Source of the DNA: Candidatus Fredericiella danica
Lineage (GTDB): Bacteria > Chloroflexota > Anaerolineae > Caldilineales > Caldilineaceae
NCBI GenBank assembly: GCA_016713335.1
Contig: JADJPH010000016.1
Location: 56,559 to 120,558 of the forward strand
DNA length: 64,000 bases
Direction: 5' to 3'
Part shown: positions 50,107-60,946 of the stretch, one piece after another
How positions within the stretch are numbered: position 1 is the stretch's first letter
Layout: each line of letters begins with the position of its first letter
Made by a program: the position numbers and the translations under genes
The notes under the pieces: model-generated
Database searches by the model: none
What the model saw: only the letters and a program-made list of their open reading frames with translations
What the model was told of the DNA's origin: nothing

Positions 50107-50657
50107 ATTTCATTCCAACCCCACTCGAGGGTGCATTCGTGATTGAACCTGAACGGTTCGTAGATGACCGCGGCTTCTTCGCCCGCACCTGGTGCCAACG
50201 CGAATTTGGGCAGCAGGGGCTCGTAAACGAGTTCGTGCAGACGAATGTATCGTACAATGTGCGCGCGGGCACGGTGAGAGGGATGCACTATCAGCTTCCG
50301 CCGCATAGCGAGGTCAAAATCGTCCGGGTGACGCGTGGGCGGATTTACGACGTGATTGTGGACATCCGGCCGGGGTCGCCGACGTTTCTGCAGAAGACTG
50401 GCGTTGAACTGGATGCGGAGAATCGTCTGAGCCTTTATGTGCCCAGGGGCTTTGCGCATGGTTTTCAGACGCTTGCCGATGACACGGAGGTTTTCTATCA
50501 GATGTCGGCGTACTATATGCCTGATTTTGCACGCGGGTTGCGGTGGAATGATCCCCTGATCGACGTCATCTGGCCCTTGCCGGTCTCGGTGATCGCCGAA
50601 CGCGACCGCACTTATCGTGATGGTGCGATTCAGGACTTTGATACGTTTCGTGTGTGA
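50103..50657 (+). CDS. dTDP-4-dehydrorhamnose 3,5-epimerase-like protein
   Basis: 184-residue cupin of RmlC length. FIPTPLEGAFVIEPERFVDD starts it; GTVRGMHYQ (about 58-66) has the catalytic His; YVPRGFAHGFQTL and EVFYQMSAYYMP carry the second His and the Tyr. Could be RfbC proper, but no rmlA, rmlB or rmlD is visible and it is coupled to the C-methyltransferase, so it may be a 3- or 5-epimerase for the branched sugar. Confidence 0.85.
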   Translation: MNFIPTPLEGAFVIEPERFVDDRGFFARTWCQREFGQQGLVNEFVQTNVSYNVRAGTVRGMHYQLPPHSEVKIVRVTRGRIYDVIVDIRPGSPTFLQKTGVELDAENRLSLYVPRGFAHGFQTLADDTEVFYQMSAYYMPDFARGLRWNDPLIDVIWPLPVSVIAERDRTYRDGAIQDFDTFRV

Positions 50658-50740
50658 GCGGTTGATTTTGCGCCGGTTGATTGGTGGCGACGCGAACTTA
50701 TGGCGCCTTGAAACTCATCCTTATCGAGTGGAAGTGGTGC

Positions 50741-51893
50741 ATGCCTGAGATGCTACGTCTGGCGATCGTCACATCTTATTTCTATCCGCATATTGGCGGC
50801 ATCGCCACGCAATTGTCGGCGTTAGCGCCGCGGCTTCATGCGGCGGGCGCCGAGGTGCATGTGCTGGCGCCTGAGGCTCAGGCCGAACCCTACGCCGGCT
50901 CAGGGGTGACGGTGCACCCGCTCCGCATCCGGGGGCAGCGGCTTGCGTCGTCTTCCGCATTCGTCACGCAGTCCGTCGCATTGCTGGCACGCCTGCGACC
51001 CCATGTGATCCACGCACGAACTCTTATTGCCGACGACAGCTTCGGTGCTGGCGAAGCCGCTGGCCGGTGCAAGACTGGTGGTCTCGGTTCACTCTGCAGG
51101 ACCGGATCTGGGCGAAATCGCGCGCCTGCAGCGGGCGCGCTGGGGACAAAGGCGACTTGCGTACTTGCGGACTCACGTTGATCGGTTTGTTGGCGTGAGC
51201 ACTGCGATCCTAGAGGAGATGGCGGAGTCGGGCATCCCCGAAGCGCGGCGAGTGCTGATCCCCAACGGGGTCGACCTGAATCGTTTTCAGCCGCTTGAAG
51301 GCGAACGGAAGCAAGCGTTGCGCAGTAGGCTTGGGTTACCTGCGGGTGCACTTGCAATCTACACGGGCCGGCTTTCGACCGAAAAACGCGTCGAGACCCT
51401 GGTGCGGGTGTGGCCTCAAATTCTCAAAGTGCGCCAGGATGCTCAGCTCGTGATCGTTGGGGATGGTCCGGAAGAAGAGAAGCTAAAACAACTGGCCGGG
51501 CCGGGCATCCACTTCATTGGCTCGACGCGAGAAGTATCCGCATATCTGCAAGCGGCGGATCTCCTCGTATTGCCGTCGGCATCTGAGGGCTTCTCGCTGT
51601 CGGTGCTGGAGGGCATGGCCTGTGGCCTGCCCGTCGTTGCCACGCGGGTGGGCGGAGTGCCAGATCTGGTGGTTGACGGCGCAACCGGGCTGTTGACGCC
51701 TGTCGATGACCAGGCAGCATTGATCGCAGGGATCAGCGCCTTGCTGACAGATCCGGTGCGTTGCACAGAAATGGGTGCAAGTGCACGGCGCCGGGCGATT
51801 TCCGTCTTCTCGTTGGATAGCGTGGCCCTGCGCCTCTTCGACCTCTATCAGCAGGTGGTCCACCCTGCACCGGCCGCCGCGCCGGTCGTTTGA
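50741..51893 (+). CDS. GT4-family glycosyltransferase (frame break near 51040)
   Basis: About 384 residues. LAIVTSYFYPHIGGIATQLS, LAPRLHAAGAEVHVLAPE, HVIHARTLIADDS, then across a break LAKPLAGARLVVSVHSAGPD, DRFVGVSTAILEEMAESG, LIPNGVDLNRF, IYTGRLSTEKRVETLVRVW, LVIVGDGPEEEKL, LPSASEGFSLSVLEGMACGL. Textbook GT-B/GT4. Starts 83 bases after the epimerase-like gene. Confidence 0.87.
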
Positions 51894-51963
51894 GTCGATG
51901 CATGGTGGGCGAAGTCGTTGGTTGGCGATGTAGAAATGGTTTTGCAAAAAGGATCCCTGAAAA

Positions 51964-52899
51964 GTGGCTGAACCGCGTGTGAGTATCGGATTGCCGGTCT
52001 ACAATGGCGAACTGCAACTTGAGAGTGCCTTGAACTCGATTCTTGGCCAAACCTACACTGATTTTGAACTTGTCATCAGTGACAATGCCTCGACCGATCG
52101 GACGCAGGAGATCTGCCTTGCGTTCGCCGCGCGCGATCCGCGCATCCGTTATTATCGGAATGATCATAACCTCGGGCTGACCCCGAATTTCAATCGCGCG
52201 TTTGAACTTACGAAAGGTGAATACTTTGGCTTTGCCTCGCATGATGACTATCGTGCACCCACCTTTATCGAGCGCTGTCTTGAAGTGCTCGACCGCGATC
52301 CCACGGTGGTCTTGTGTATGAGTCAGATCATGCTTGTGGACGACGAAGGCCGCAATGTCGCCCAATATGATTCACGTCTCCAGTTTCCCCACGAAATGGA
52401 TCCCGAGCCGCATTGGCGTTTTCACGATCTGATCATGGTGCCTCACCTGTGTGTGGACGACTACGGGCTGATGCGGTCGGCTGCGTTGCGCAAGATCAAG
52501 CCGCTCTATGCCAGCCATGATGGCAACGATCGCAATATGCTGGCTGAGCTGAGTCTTTATGGTAAGTTCGCCCACGTGCCGGAGACACTCTACTATTGGC
52601 GCGACCAACGCTGGCGTGACCTCGATTTTGCGCTTTGGTCGGCACGCCTGGATACCGCAAAGGCCGATCAGATCCCGTTTCCCAGGTGGCAGACCTTGCA
52701 TGGCTATTATGCGACGCTCAGGCGGGTCGAATTGGCGCCGAAACAGCGGTTGCTGTGTTATGGCCATCTTGCTGAGTGGGCGGTGCGCCACACACGGGGG
52801 CTAGCGAAGGATGCTGTGCGTGGCGGTGACGCCTGGTTTCATCGTCACTTCAGGTCATCACATGGCGCAAAGGCCGGCGCGCTTGGGAAGGCAGACTGA
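51964..52899 (+). CDS. GT2 glycosyltransferase
   Basis: 311 residues. VSIGLPVYNGELQLESALNS, VISDNASTDRTQEIC, NHNLGLTPNFNRAFELTKGE-type region, FASHDDYRAPTFIERC (metal-binding HDD instead of the common DDD). GTG start at 51964 with AAGGA nine bases before. The stop TGA overlaps the next ATG, so it is coupled to the pyruvyl transferase gene. Confidence 0.87.
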   Translation: MAEPRVSIGLPVYNGELQLESALNSILGQTYTDFELVISDNASTDRTQEICLAFAARDPRIRYYRNDHNLGLTPNFNRAFELTKGEYFGFASHDDYRAPTFIERCLEVLDRDPTVVLCMSQIMLVDDEGRNVAQYDSRLQFPHEMDPEPHWRFHDLIMVPHLCVDDYGLMRSAALRKIKPLYASHDGNDRNMLAELSLYGKFAHVPETLYYWRDQRWRDLDFALWSARLDTAKADQIPFPRWQTLHGYYATLRRVELAPKQRLLCYGHLAEWAVRHTRGLAKDAVRGGDAWFHRHFRSSHGAKAGALGKAD

Positions 52900-54155
52900 T
52901 GGAAGCTGCAGCCACGAACTTGAAGAGCGGCGTAGGTGGAGCAGGGTCCCACCGGCGCGTGGGTCTCTTTGGCAACTTTGGCACAGGCAACCTGGGCAAT
53001 GAGGCAACGCTGGAAGCTGCGCTTGCCGGAGTACGGAAATTCACGGGGGCGAACGACCTCGTGTGCATCTGTTCAAACCCGCAGGAGGTTGCGGCGACCT
53101 ATCGGCTGCCGGTGGTCCCCATCCGGTGGAAATCAGGTGAAGGCTCGCCTGATATTCGCAATCGCTGGCTGCGGTTGCCGGTCAAGCTACTGATGCGCAT
53201 ACCCCAGGAAATGAAGTTGTTGATACGCGCCTATCAGACACTCCGGCGACTGGACATGTTGATTGTGGCCGGAACGGGCATTTTGGACGATTTTGCGATC
53301 CGTGCGCAGGACCTGCCCTACGACCTGTTCAAGTGGTCGATCTTGGCATGGGTATGCAGGGTCAAGCTCGTCTTTCTGAGTGTTGGCGCGGGGCCACTCG
53401 ATCACCGGTTGAGCCGGATCTTCGTACGCTGGTCATTGCGGGGTGCGGCCTATCGCTCTTATCGAGACCAGTTCTCGCGTGATTATCTGGCGAGCATCGG
53501 GTTCACGGATGAGCGGGACGTGATTGCCCCTGATCTGGCGTTTGGTTTGCCAACCGGGGAACTCCCGTTGCGGGCGTCTGCGTTAGGAACACGCCCGGTG
53601 GTGGGGATCGGCGTCATGAGCTACTACGGTGTCCGGGGTGATCCTGTAGTTGGCGAACTGATTTACAACACCTACATGGCGAAGCTGGCCGAATTTGGCG
53701 CCTGGTTGGTTGAAAACGATTACGAGGTCCGGCTCCTGCTCGGTGATACGGGGGTGGACCAGCGGGCGATGCAAGATTTTCGCATGCACTTGTCAGCGCT
53801 CGTCGGGCGAGATGACGCGATTGTGGTTGTTCCGCTATGGACAGTGGCGCAACTGTTGGAGCAGATAGCGCTGACGGATGTGGTGGTTGCCACCCGTTTT
53901 CACAATATCCTCTTGAGTTTACTGCTTGAACGTCCGGCCATCTCGATTTCCTACAACGAAAAGAATGATGACTTGATGCGCGAGATGGGTCTTGCCAAAT
54001 TCTGCCAGCCGATTGAAGATCTGAATGTTGCGACGCTTATTGAACAGTTTACGGAGTTGGTCGGGGCGCTAGCGCCTTACCGCGACAGGGTAAGCTCGAT
54101 GGCGAACAACTATGCGCAACAGTTGGAGGAGCAGTACGCACAGGTATTTTCGTGA
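52899..54155 (+). CDS. Polysaccharide pyruvyl transferase family protein (CsaB/WcaK)
   Basis: 418 residues. VGLFGNFGTGNLGNEATLEA at about 22-41 is the family's N-terminal signature, with VAGTGILDDF, FLSVGAGPLDHRLSRIF, APDLAFGLP, VVVATRFHNILLSLLLERPA and SISYNEKNDDLM at the C-terminus. It should add a pyruvate ketal from phosphoenolpyruvate to a sugar, giving the polymer negative charge. A 132-base gap follows, with no recognised element. Confidence 0.88.
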   Translation: MEAAATNLKSGVGGAGSHRRVGLFGNFGTGNLGNEATLEAALAGVRKFTGANDLVCICSNPQEVAATYRLPVVPIRWKSGEGSPDIRNRWLRLPVKLLMRIPQEMKLLIRAYQTLRRLDMLIVAGTGILDDFAIRAQDLPYDLFKWSILAWVCRVKLVFLSVGAGPLDHRLSRIFVRWSLRGAAYRSYRDQFSRDYLASIGFTDERDVIAPDLAFGLPTGELPLRASALGTRPVVGIGVMSYYGVRGDPVVGELIYNTYMAKLAEFGAWLVENDYEVRLLLGDTGVDQRAMQDFRMHLSALVGRDDAIVVVPLWTVAQLLEQIALTDVVVATRFHNILLSLLLERPAISISYNEKNDDLMREMGLAKFCQPIEDLNVATLIEQFTELVGALAPYRDRVSSMANNYAQQLEEQYAQVFS

Positions 54156-54287
54156 CGCCGGGACTGCACCTATTGAATTGCACGCGATCTGACAGACAGT
54201 GCGCTGTGAGATGTATTAATTAGTGGCAGGTTTGGCGAGTTGTTGGCCAGTGCGATTGCTTGGCCGTTTAGAGAATAGAGTCCGACT

Positions 54288-56592
54288 ATGATGGGATTTC
54301 GTTTGTTTTCACGCGCTGGCGCCCACAAGCCTCGCAAAGGGCGGTATGCGTTTGTTCTAACCTTATTGGCAGCGAGCCTTGTGGTTGTCATGACGGTGTT
54401 GCTGCTGCTCGGCACGGGATTCGTGCCGATGCCCAGCCGATATGGACTGTCGATTGTCGCAAAAGAAGCCTATTATCGCCTGCCGTTTGTTGACTCCTCT
54501 TCAAGCCAGGCTCAAATCGGCAACTCTGTGAGTTCGGAGCAGCCGCTAGCCGGGCTTGACGGCGTGTCGGTACTTGCAAATGGTCCGTTGCGTGTATCGA
54601 GCACAAATCCTCGCTATTTTGCCGATGGCACCGGCAAAATCGTCTATTTGACCGGTTCCCACTTCTGGCTGAACTTCCAAGATGGGCTGCTCACAGATCC
54701 CCCGCCTGCATTTGATTATGTTAAGCATCTCGACTTTCTACAAGCCCGGGGGCACAACTTTTTCCGCCTATGGAACTGGGAACAGGCAAAATGGTCGCTG
54801 GAATTGTCTGGTGATTCTTATTTTTCGCCAATGCCATTTCAACGCACCGGTCCAGGGACGGCATTGGATGGAAAACCAAAATTTGACCTACCAAATTCAA
54901 CCAGGCCTACTTCAATCGCATGCGTGAGCGAGTTATCATGGCCGGTGATCGAGGAATGTATGTGTCGATCATGTTCTTCAATGGTTGGAGCGTCATGAAG
55001 GAACAATATCCTTCTCTAAACAACCCGTGGAAGGGACACCCATTCAACCAGGCCAATAACATCAACGGGGTCAACGGCGACGTCAATGGGGACGATAGTG
55101 GCAGTGACACCCATACGCTTGCGAATCCACAAGTCACACAATATCAAGAGGCCTTTGTGAAGAAGGTGATCGACACCGTCGGTGACCTCGACAACGTGAT
55201 CTTCGAAATCAGTAATGAGAGCCCGGATAACTCTATCCAGTGGCAGTATCACATGATCGACGTCATCAAGGCGCATGAGGCAACCAAGGCCAAACAACAT
55301 CCAGTGGGCATGTCGGACGCTATGAGTGGGACCTCAATTTGTTGCTCAACAGCCGCGCCGACTGGATTTCGCCTGGCGGCGGTGCATTCCAGTGGGAACC
55401 GCAAGCCAATGATGGCAAGAAGGTCATCATCAATGACACGGATCACCTGTGGGGTATTGGCGGCGATCGTTACTGGGTATGGAAGAGCTTCACACGCGGT
55501 TTGAATCCGATCTTCATGGATCAATATGATGATAGCTTCAAGCTTGTCGGGGGCGGGTATGACATGAACAACCCCAATGATGTGAGTCTTCGGGCCAATT
55601 TGGGGTATACGCGCCAGTATGCCGAGCGCATTGACCTTGCACACATGACGCCCCGCGGCGATCTCTGTTCGACGGGCTATTGTCTTGCTAACAAGGTGGC
55701 GACTGGTGGCCAGTACCTGGTCTACCAACCACGCAGCGGTGCGTTCACGGTGAACCTGACCGGAGTTTCCGGCTCATTCAATGTCGAATGGTTCAATCCC
55801 GCGACCGGCGCCAAGAGCAGTGGATCGGCGATCAACGGCGGCGCCAACCAGTCTTTCACCCCGCCGTTCTCCGGTGACGCTGTGCTGTATCTCTATCCGG
55901 CGGGAACGCTGCCGCCGACTGCCACGCCGACCCCGACGAAGGTGCCGACCGCAACGCCGACACCGCTGCCCTCAAGCCTCAAATGCATCTTGTATCGGAG
56001 TAGTGAGGTCCCAAAGCCGTTGCCATTGGGCAAAACGTCGATTACATCGACCCTGACGGTTCCAAAGAGCTACACGATCGCAGATCTAAATGCCACCGTC
56101 TATATGACGCACGCCTGGGTCGGCGACCTCAGCATGAAGCTCACGCACAAGAATTCCGGCAAGACTGTCAAACTGCTGGATCGTCCCGGTTATCCGGCGA
56201 AGACCTTTGGCTGCAGTGGCGACAACATCAACGCCACCATTGATGATTCGGCGGGGACTTCCTCCGAACTCCGGTGTGCAGCCACGCTTCCGACCATCTA
56301 TGGCAGCGTGAGACCGTTCAGCCGACTGTCCGCCTTCAATGGGATTGGAAGTGCGGGAAAGTGGGAACTGACCATCACGGACGCAGACCCCTCGGTGGAT
56401 TGGGGTGTACTCCAAAGTTGGAGAATTCGCGTTTGTTATGCCCCCGTAGCAACGTTGTCGGCCGAGGAAGGCGATGAAGCCTTTGTGCCAGACACGCCGC
56501 TAATTCCCGCAACGGAGCCACTTCTTGAGACAAAACCGGGCCGGGTGAATGAAGTCGTACCCACGCTCTTTCTTCCGCAGGTAGTGCGGTAA
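54288..56592 (+). CDS. Secreted glycosidase-like TIM-barrel protein with P-domain (two frame breaks)
   Basis: About 768 residues after joining breaks near 54890 and 55315. An N-terminal membrane segment (FVLTLLAASLVVVMTVLLLL) is followed by a (beta/alpha)8-like region resembling DUF4038/cellulase-type glycosidases: YLTGSHFWLNFQDG, HNFFRLWNWEQAKW, YVSIMFFNGWSV, VIFEISNESPDNS (possible acid/base Glu), WISPGGGAFQWEP. A beta-sandwich and PTATPTPT linker lead to a proprotein-convertase P-domain (HAWVGDLSMKLTHKNSGKTV, GKWELTITDADPS). It ends TLFLPQVVR. Probably trims or remodels the polymer outside the cell; two ATG starts, 54288 and 54291. Confidence 0.72.
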
Positions 56593-56684
56593 GCCGCCAA
56601 AGGCGCCGCTCCCGGTGCGAAATCTCTGCTGCGTATAGTGAGCATTTCTGTCAGCACTCTGTAATCCGGTGCGCCTCGTATCTC

Positions 56685-56693
56685 TGTTACACT
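56685..56693 (+). promoter_or_regulatory. Extended -10 promoter before the aminopeptidase-like gene
   Basis: TGT (56685-56687) plus TACACT (56688-56693), about 80 bases before ATG 56773. No clear -35. Confidence 0.35.
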
Positions 56694-56772
56694 GAATAAC
56701 GCGGAGACGCGGGGCGTGCCTTGTGCCCCACTTCTTTTTTCGTATCCAGCGTTGAAAGGTGCAGAGGAAGCG

Positions 56773-58086
56773 ATGGCCGCGTCACAACGGTTGCCCGATC
56801 TGCCTGAACCGGCTGACTTGGGTGAGCAAATGGTTGCGCTCATGACCGAGCTATACCCGATCTGCCGCAGTATCACGGGCGATGGCGTGCGTGCATCGTT
56901 GCGGATGCTGCAGCGCCATATTCCGCTCCATCTTCACGAAGTGCCAACCGGCACGCCCGTATTTGATTGGATCGTGCCGCGAGAATGGAATATTCGCAAT
57001 GCCAGCATCACGACCGCGGCCGGCGAGACCATTGTTGACATAAAGCAACATAGTCTGCACATCCTGAATTATAGCGTTCCGATCGATGCGTGGATGTCGT
57101 TGGAGGCGTTGCGGCCGCACTTGTTTACACTCCCTGACCATCCGGATTGGATCCCTTATCGCACTTCGTATTATGCGGAGAATTGGGGCTTCTGCATCAC
57201 GCAGCGAACATTGGACAGCCTGGTGGATACGGAATACCACGTTGTGATTGATTCCACGCTCGGGCCTGGGCACTTGACCTTTGGAGAGTTGGTGCTACCG
57301 GGCGAGTCAGCGCAGGAAGTGCTCGTCTCTTGCCACTGCTGCCATCCTTCGCTGTGTAACGACAACTTGTCGGGCATGGTCTTGGCGACATTCCTGGCAA
57401 GGGTGTTAAGCACCCGCCACAACCGCTACACCTATCGGTTTCTCTTTGTGCCCGGTACGATCGGGGCGATAACGTGGTTGGCGTTGAATGAACCGGTTAC
57501 GGCGCGGATTGCGCATGGACTGGTGGTAGCGTGTGTCGGCGATGCTGGACATATGCATTACAAGCGTAGCCGCCGGGGTGATGCGGAGATCGATCGCGCA
57601 GTGGAACATGTTTTGCGCGGCTCAGGGAAACCCTATGCAGTGCGGGACTTTTCACCCTATGGATACGACGAGCGCCAGTATTGCTCGCCTGGCTTCAATC
57701 TCCCTGTTGGCAGCCTGAGCCGCACACCGCATGGACAATTCCCGGAGTACCATACTTCGGCGGATAATCTGGACTTTGTACATCCAGCAAATCTTGCCGA
57801 CTCGCTGGCAACCTACCTGGCGGTGGTCAACACTCTTGAGCACAATCGGGTTTACGTGAACACAAATCCAAAGTGCGAACCGCAGTTGGGGAGGCGGGGG
57901 CTTTACAGCACCATTGGTGGGCGCCAGGATACCAAGGCAATCGAACTGGCCATGCTCTGGGTGCTGAATCTCTCCGACGGGCAGCATGCCCTGCTGGACA
58001 TTGCTGAACGCGCTGGGATCGACTTTGGCGTGATCTGTGAAGCTGCCAGTCACTTGAAGGCGCATCAGCTATTGGTGGAAGACTGA
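56773..58086 (+). CDS. DUF4910-type aminopeptidase-like protein
   Basis: 437 residues. ELYPICRSITGDGVRASLRM and VFDWIVPREWNIRNASITTA start the family pattern, followed by the zinc-site region VSCHCCHPSLCNDNLSGMVL and PEYHTSADNLDFV. It has the M28-like metallopeptidase fold, but its partners are sugar genes; family members recur in clusters for modified nucleotide sugars, so an amide-cleaving or transferring role on a sugar is possible. ATG 56773 follows GAGGAA; the earlier in-frame ATG at 56716 has no site. It is seven bases before the aminotransferase gene. Confidence 0.82.
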   Translation: MAASQRLPDLPEPADLGEQMVALMTELYPICRSITGDGVRASLRMLQRHIPLHLHEVPTGTPVFDWIVPREWNIRNASITTAAGETIVDIKQHSLHILNYSVPIDAWMSLEALRPHLFTLPDHPDWIPYRTSYYAENWGFCITQRTLDSLVDTEYHVVIDSTLGPGHLTFGELVLPGESAQEVLVSCHCCHPSLCNDNLSGMVLATFLARVLSTRHNRYTYRFLFVPGTIGAITWLALNEPVTARIAHGLVVACVGDAGHMHYKRSRRGDAEIDRAVEHVLRGSGKPYAVRDFSPYGYDERQYCSPGFNLPVGSLSRTPHGQFPEYHTSADNLDFVHPANLADSLATYLAVVNTLEHNRVYVNTNPKCEPQLGRRGLYSTIGGRQDTKAIELAMLWVLNLSDGQHALLDIAERAGIDFGVICEAASHLKAHQLLVED

Positions 58087-58092
58087 GACCGA

Positions 58093-59412
58093 ATGGAACA
58101 TCCTATGCCATCTGAACAGGCGCGCAAACTGCAACAACGAGCCCATCAATTAATCCCCGGTGGTGCACACACCTACGCCAAGGGGGACGATCAGTACCCT
58201 GAGAACGCACCGCCGTTGCTCGTGCGGGGCGCGGGTTGTCATGTGTGGGATGTGGATGGCAACGAATACATCGAGTATGCGATGGGGCTGCGGTCGGTGA
58301 CGCTCGGTCATGGCTATCAGCCGGTGGTCGAGGCGGCCTATCGGGCCATGCAGGGTGGCACGAACTTCACCCGTCCTTCGCTCCTGGAAGCCGAATGTGC
58401 CGAGCGGGTGCTGGACGTGCTTGGCTACGATGGGATGATCAAGTTTGCGAAGAATGGGTCGGATGCGACTACCGCCGCCGTGAAACTCGCACGGGCGTAT
58501 ACGGGCCGCGACATGGTGGCGATCTGCGGCGATCACCCTTTCTTTTCCGTCGACGATTGGTTCATCGGAGCCACCGGCATGCCCGGTGGAATCCCCGAAT
58601 CCATCCGTGCACTGACGGTGAAGTTTCACTACAACGATCTGGCGTCACTGGCATCCCTTTTTGCGGCATATCCGGACCGGATTGCCTGCGTGATGATGGA
58701 AGCAGAGACGACGGAGCCGCCAAAGGATCAGTTTTTACAGCGCGTCCAGGAGTTGTGCCATCAGCATGGCGCTGTGTTCATTTTGGACGAGATCATTACC
58801 GGATTTCGGTGGGATCTCGGCGGTGCTCAGCGTGTGTATGGCATCGTGCCGGATCTATGCACCTTTGGTAAAGCCATGGCGAACGGTTTTGCGCTGGCAG
58901 CCCTGGTCGGGCGCCGGGAGTTGATGGAGCGGGGTGGCATCCACCATCCGCATGAGCGCGTCTTTCTGCTATCGACGACCGCCGGCGCCGAGAGCCACGC
59001 CCTGGCCGCAGCAATCGCCACCATCGGAACGTACGAGCAGCACGATGTGGTTGGCCATCTGCATCGCCAGGGGGAACGATTGCGTCGTGGCATCGAGCAG
59101 GTGATTGAAAGACTTGACCTTGCTCCCTATTTCCAGGTGCTTGGGCGCCCGTGCAACCTCATATTTGCCACGCGCGATCAGACCGGTGAACGTTCACAAG
59201 CGTTTCGCACGCTCTTCATGCAGGAGACTGCGGCGCGGGGGCTGTTAACGCCGTCATTCGTGACGAGCTTTTCCCACAGCGACGCCGATATCGACTACAC
59301 CGTGGACGCGGTTGGCGGCGCACTTGCGGTTTACAGGCAAGCCATTGAGAATGGGGTGGAGCACTATTTGCGTGGCGCCTCGGTAAAGCCGGTGATGCGT
59401 TTGCGCTGCTAA
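58093..59412 (+). CDS. Class III PLP aminotransferase, glutamate-1-semialdehyde-aminomutase-like
   Basis: 439 residues. LIPGGAHTYAKGDDQYPE, VWDVDGNEYIEYAMGLRSV, KFAKNGSDATTAAVKLARA, FILDEIITGFRWDLGGAQ (Asp binding the PLP nitrogen) and the Lys in CTFGKAMANGFALAALVG (about K260). True HemL lives in tetrapyrrole operons; here the neighbours point to amination of a keto-sugar nucleotide. Two in-frame ATGs (58093, 58105). Confidence 0.85.
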   Translation: MEHPMPSEQARKLQQRAHQLIPGGAHTYAKGDDQYPENAPPLLVRGAGCHVWDVDGNEYIEYAMGLRSVTLGHGYQPVVEAAYRAMQGGTNFTRPSLLEAECAERVLDVLGYDGMIKFAKNGSDATTAAVKLARAYTGRDMVAICGDHPFFSVDDWFIGATGMPGGIPESIRALTVKFHYNDLASLASLFAAYPDRIACVMMEAETTEPPKDQFLQRVQELCHQHGAVFILDEIITGFRWDLGGAQRVYGIVPDLCTFGKAMANGFALAALVGRRELMERGGIHHPHERVFLLSTTAGAESHALAAAIATIGTYEQHDVVGHLHRQGERLRRGIEQVIERLDLAPYFQVLGRPCNLIFATRDQTGERSQAFRTLFMQETAARGLLTPSFVTSFSHSDADIDYTVDAVGGALAVYRQAIENGVEHYLRGASVKPVMRLRC

Positions 59413-59430
59413 TCGATAGAGGAGTTCATC

Positions 59431-60287
59431 ATGAAGGTCGTTCTTTTCTGCGGTGGGCGGCACGCGTTTGAAAGAGTTTTCAGGAGACAATTCCAAAGCC
59501 AATGGTTGACATTGGCTACCGTCCCATCATGTGGCACTTGATGAAATACTATGCGCATTACGGGCACACCGACTTCGTGCTGTGTCTTGGTTACCGCGGC
59601 GATATTATCAAGAATTACTTTCTGAACTACAGCGAGTGCCTATCGAACGACTTTATCCTGTCGGATGGCGGCCGGACGGTGCATCTCCTGAATCATGACA
59701 TTTCAGACTGGACGATTACGTTTGTCGACACGGGGTTAAACGCCAATATTGGCCAACGCCTCATGGCTGCGAGTCCCTATCTCCGTGGCGAAGAGATGTT
59801 CATGGCGAACTACGCCGACGGTTTGACCGACCTCAATTTGCCCGACTATGTCCAGGAGTTTCAGGAGAGTGACAAGGTCGGATCATTTCTGGCCGTGCAG
59901 CCACCGCAATCCTTCCACGTGATTTCCATTGCCGGAGACGGGGCGGTGACGGATATCCGGACGGCGCAAGACGCCGAGATCTGGATCAATGGCGGCTACT
60001 TCATCTTCCGCCAGAGTCTCTTCGACTACATCCGTGATGGAGAAGAACTTGTAGAGCAGCCGTTCCGCCGGCTGATTGCCGCGAACCAGTTGATGGCGCG
60101 GCGCCACAGCAGCTTTTGGGCGTGCATGGATACTTTCAAAGAGAAGAAGATGTTTGATGACATGGTAGGGCGCGGGTACATGCCCTGGGCGCCGTGGGAC
60201 AAAGCGCCTGCCGCGAATTTGCGCCCACTCAATGCGATCAATGCGCGCGTGATGGATTTTTCACAGACCAGAGGCGCCAATGCTTGA
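59431..60287 (+). CDS. Glucose-1-phosphate cytidylyl/thymidylyltransferase-like (RfbF type; two frame breaks near the start)
   Basis: About 285 residues. ATG 59431 follows GAGGAG and reads MKVVLFCGGR; the expected loop GTRLKEFSGDNSKPM then appears in two other frames (breaks near 59458 and 59487) and the main frame begins at MVDIGYRPIMWHLMKYYAHY. NYADGLTDLNLPDYV (metal-binding Asp), INGGYFIFRQS and FWACMDTFKEKKMFD complete the RfbF pattern. It would activate a sugar as CDP- or dTDP-derivative. Its end overlaps the deacetylase start by eight bases. Confidence 0.8.
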
Positions 60288-60936
60288 ACTCAACCTGAGC
60301 ACGAATCGCCGGCCGCTCACACGCGTGTTGTGTCTGGGCGCGCACAGCGACGACATCGAGATCGGCTGTGGTGGTGCGGTGCTGGCTTTGACCGAACGCT
60401 ACCCCGGCCTGATGGTCGACTGGGTGGTCTTCAGCGGGAACCCACTGCGCCAGGCTGAAGCCCGGGCCAGCGCCGATGCATTTTTTGGATGCGGCCGGCG
60501 CAAGGAAATCGAGCTGTATGACTTTCGGGATGGCTACTTTCCGTTCGAAGGCGCCCTGGTGAAAGATCGTTTTGAAGCGCTCAAGAGCCGGCCGCAGCCC
60601 GACCTGATTTTCACCCATCGCCGCGATGATCGGCACCAGGATCACCGGCTGATTTCCGATCTTACCTACAACACTTTTCGCAATCACCTGATTCTTGAAT
60701 ACGAAATCCCAAAATATGATGGCGACCTGGCGGCGCCAAACGTGTTCATTTCGCTGCCGATGTTTGCCTACCAACGCAAGGTGGAGCTATTGATGGCGCA
60801 CTTCGCCACGCAGCGCAGCCGCGATTGGTTTACGCCTGAAACCTTTTTGGGGTTGATGCGCTTGCGCGGTGTTGAGTGCCGCGCTGATTCAGGTTACGCC
60901 GAGGCCTTTTTTTGTCACAAACTCGTGCTTGCCTAG
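60280..60936 (+). CDS. PIG-L/LmbE family sugar N-deacetylase
   Basis: 218 residues. LCLGAHSDDIEIGCGGAVLA (about 19-38) is the zinc-binding AHPDD-type motif with Ser for Pro; FTHRRDDRHQDHRL supplies the third ligand. It would remove an acyl group from an N-acyl sugar or sugar nucleotide. Coupled by overlap to the nucleotidyltransferase; last gene of this transcription unit. Confidence 0.87.
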   Translation: MLELNLSTNRRPLTRVLCLGAHSDDIEIGCGGAVLALTERYPGLMVDWVVFSGNPLRQAEARASADAFFGCGRRKEIELYDFRDGYFPFEGALVKDRFEALKSRPQPDLIFTHRRDDRHQDHRLISDLTYNTFRNHLILEYEIPKYDGDLAAPNVFISLPMFAYQRKVELLMAHFATQRSRDWFTPETFLGLMRLRGVECRADSGYAEAFFCHKLVLA

Positions 60937-60946
60937 CCCGCCTCCA

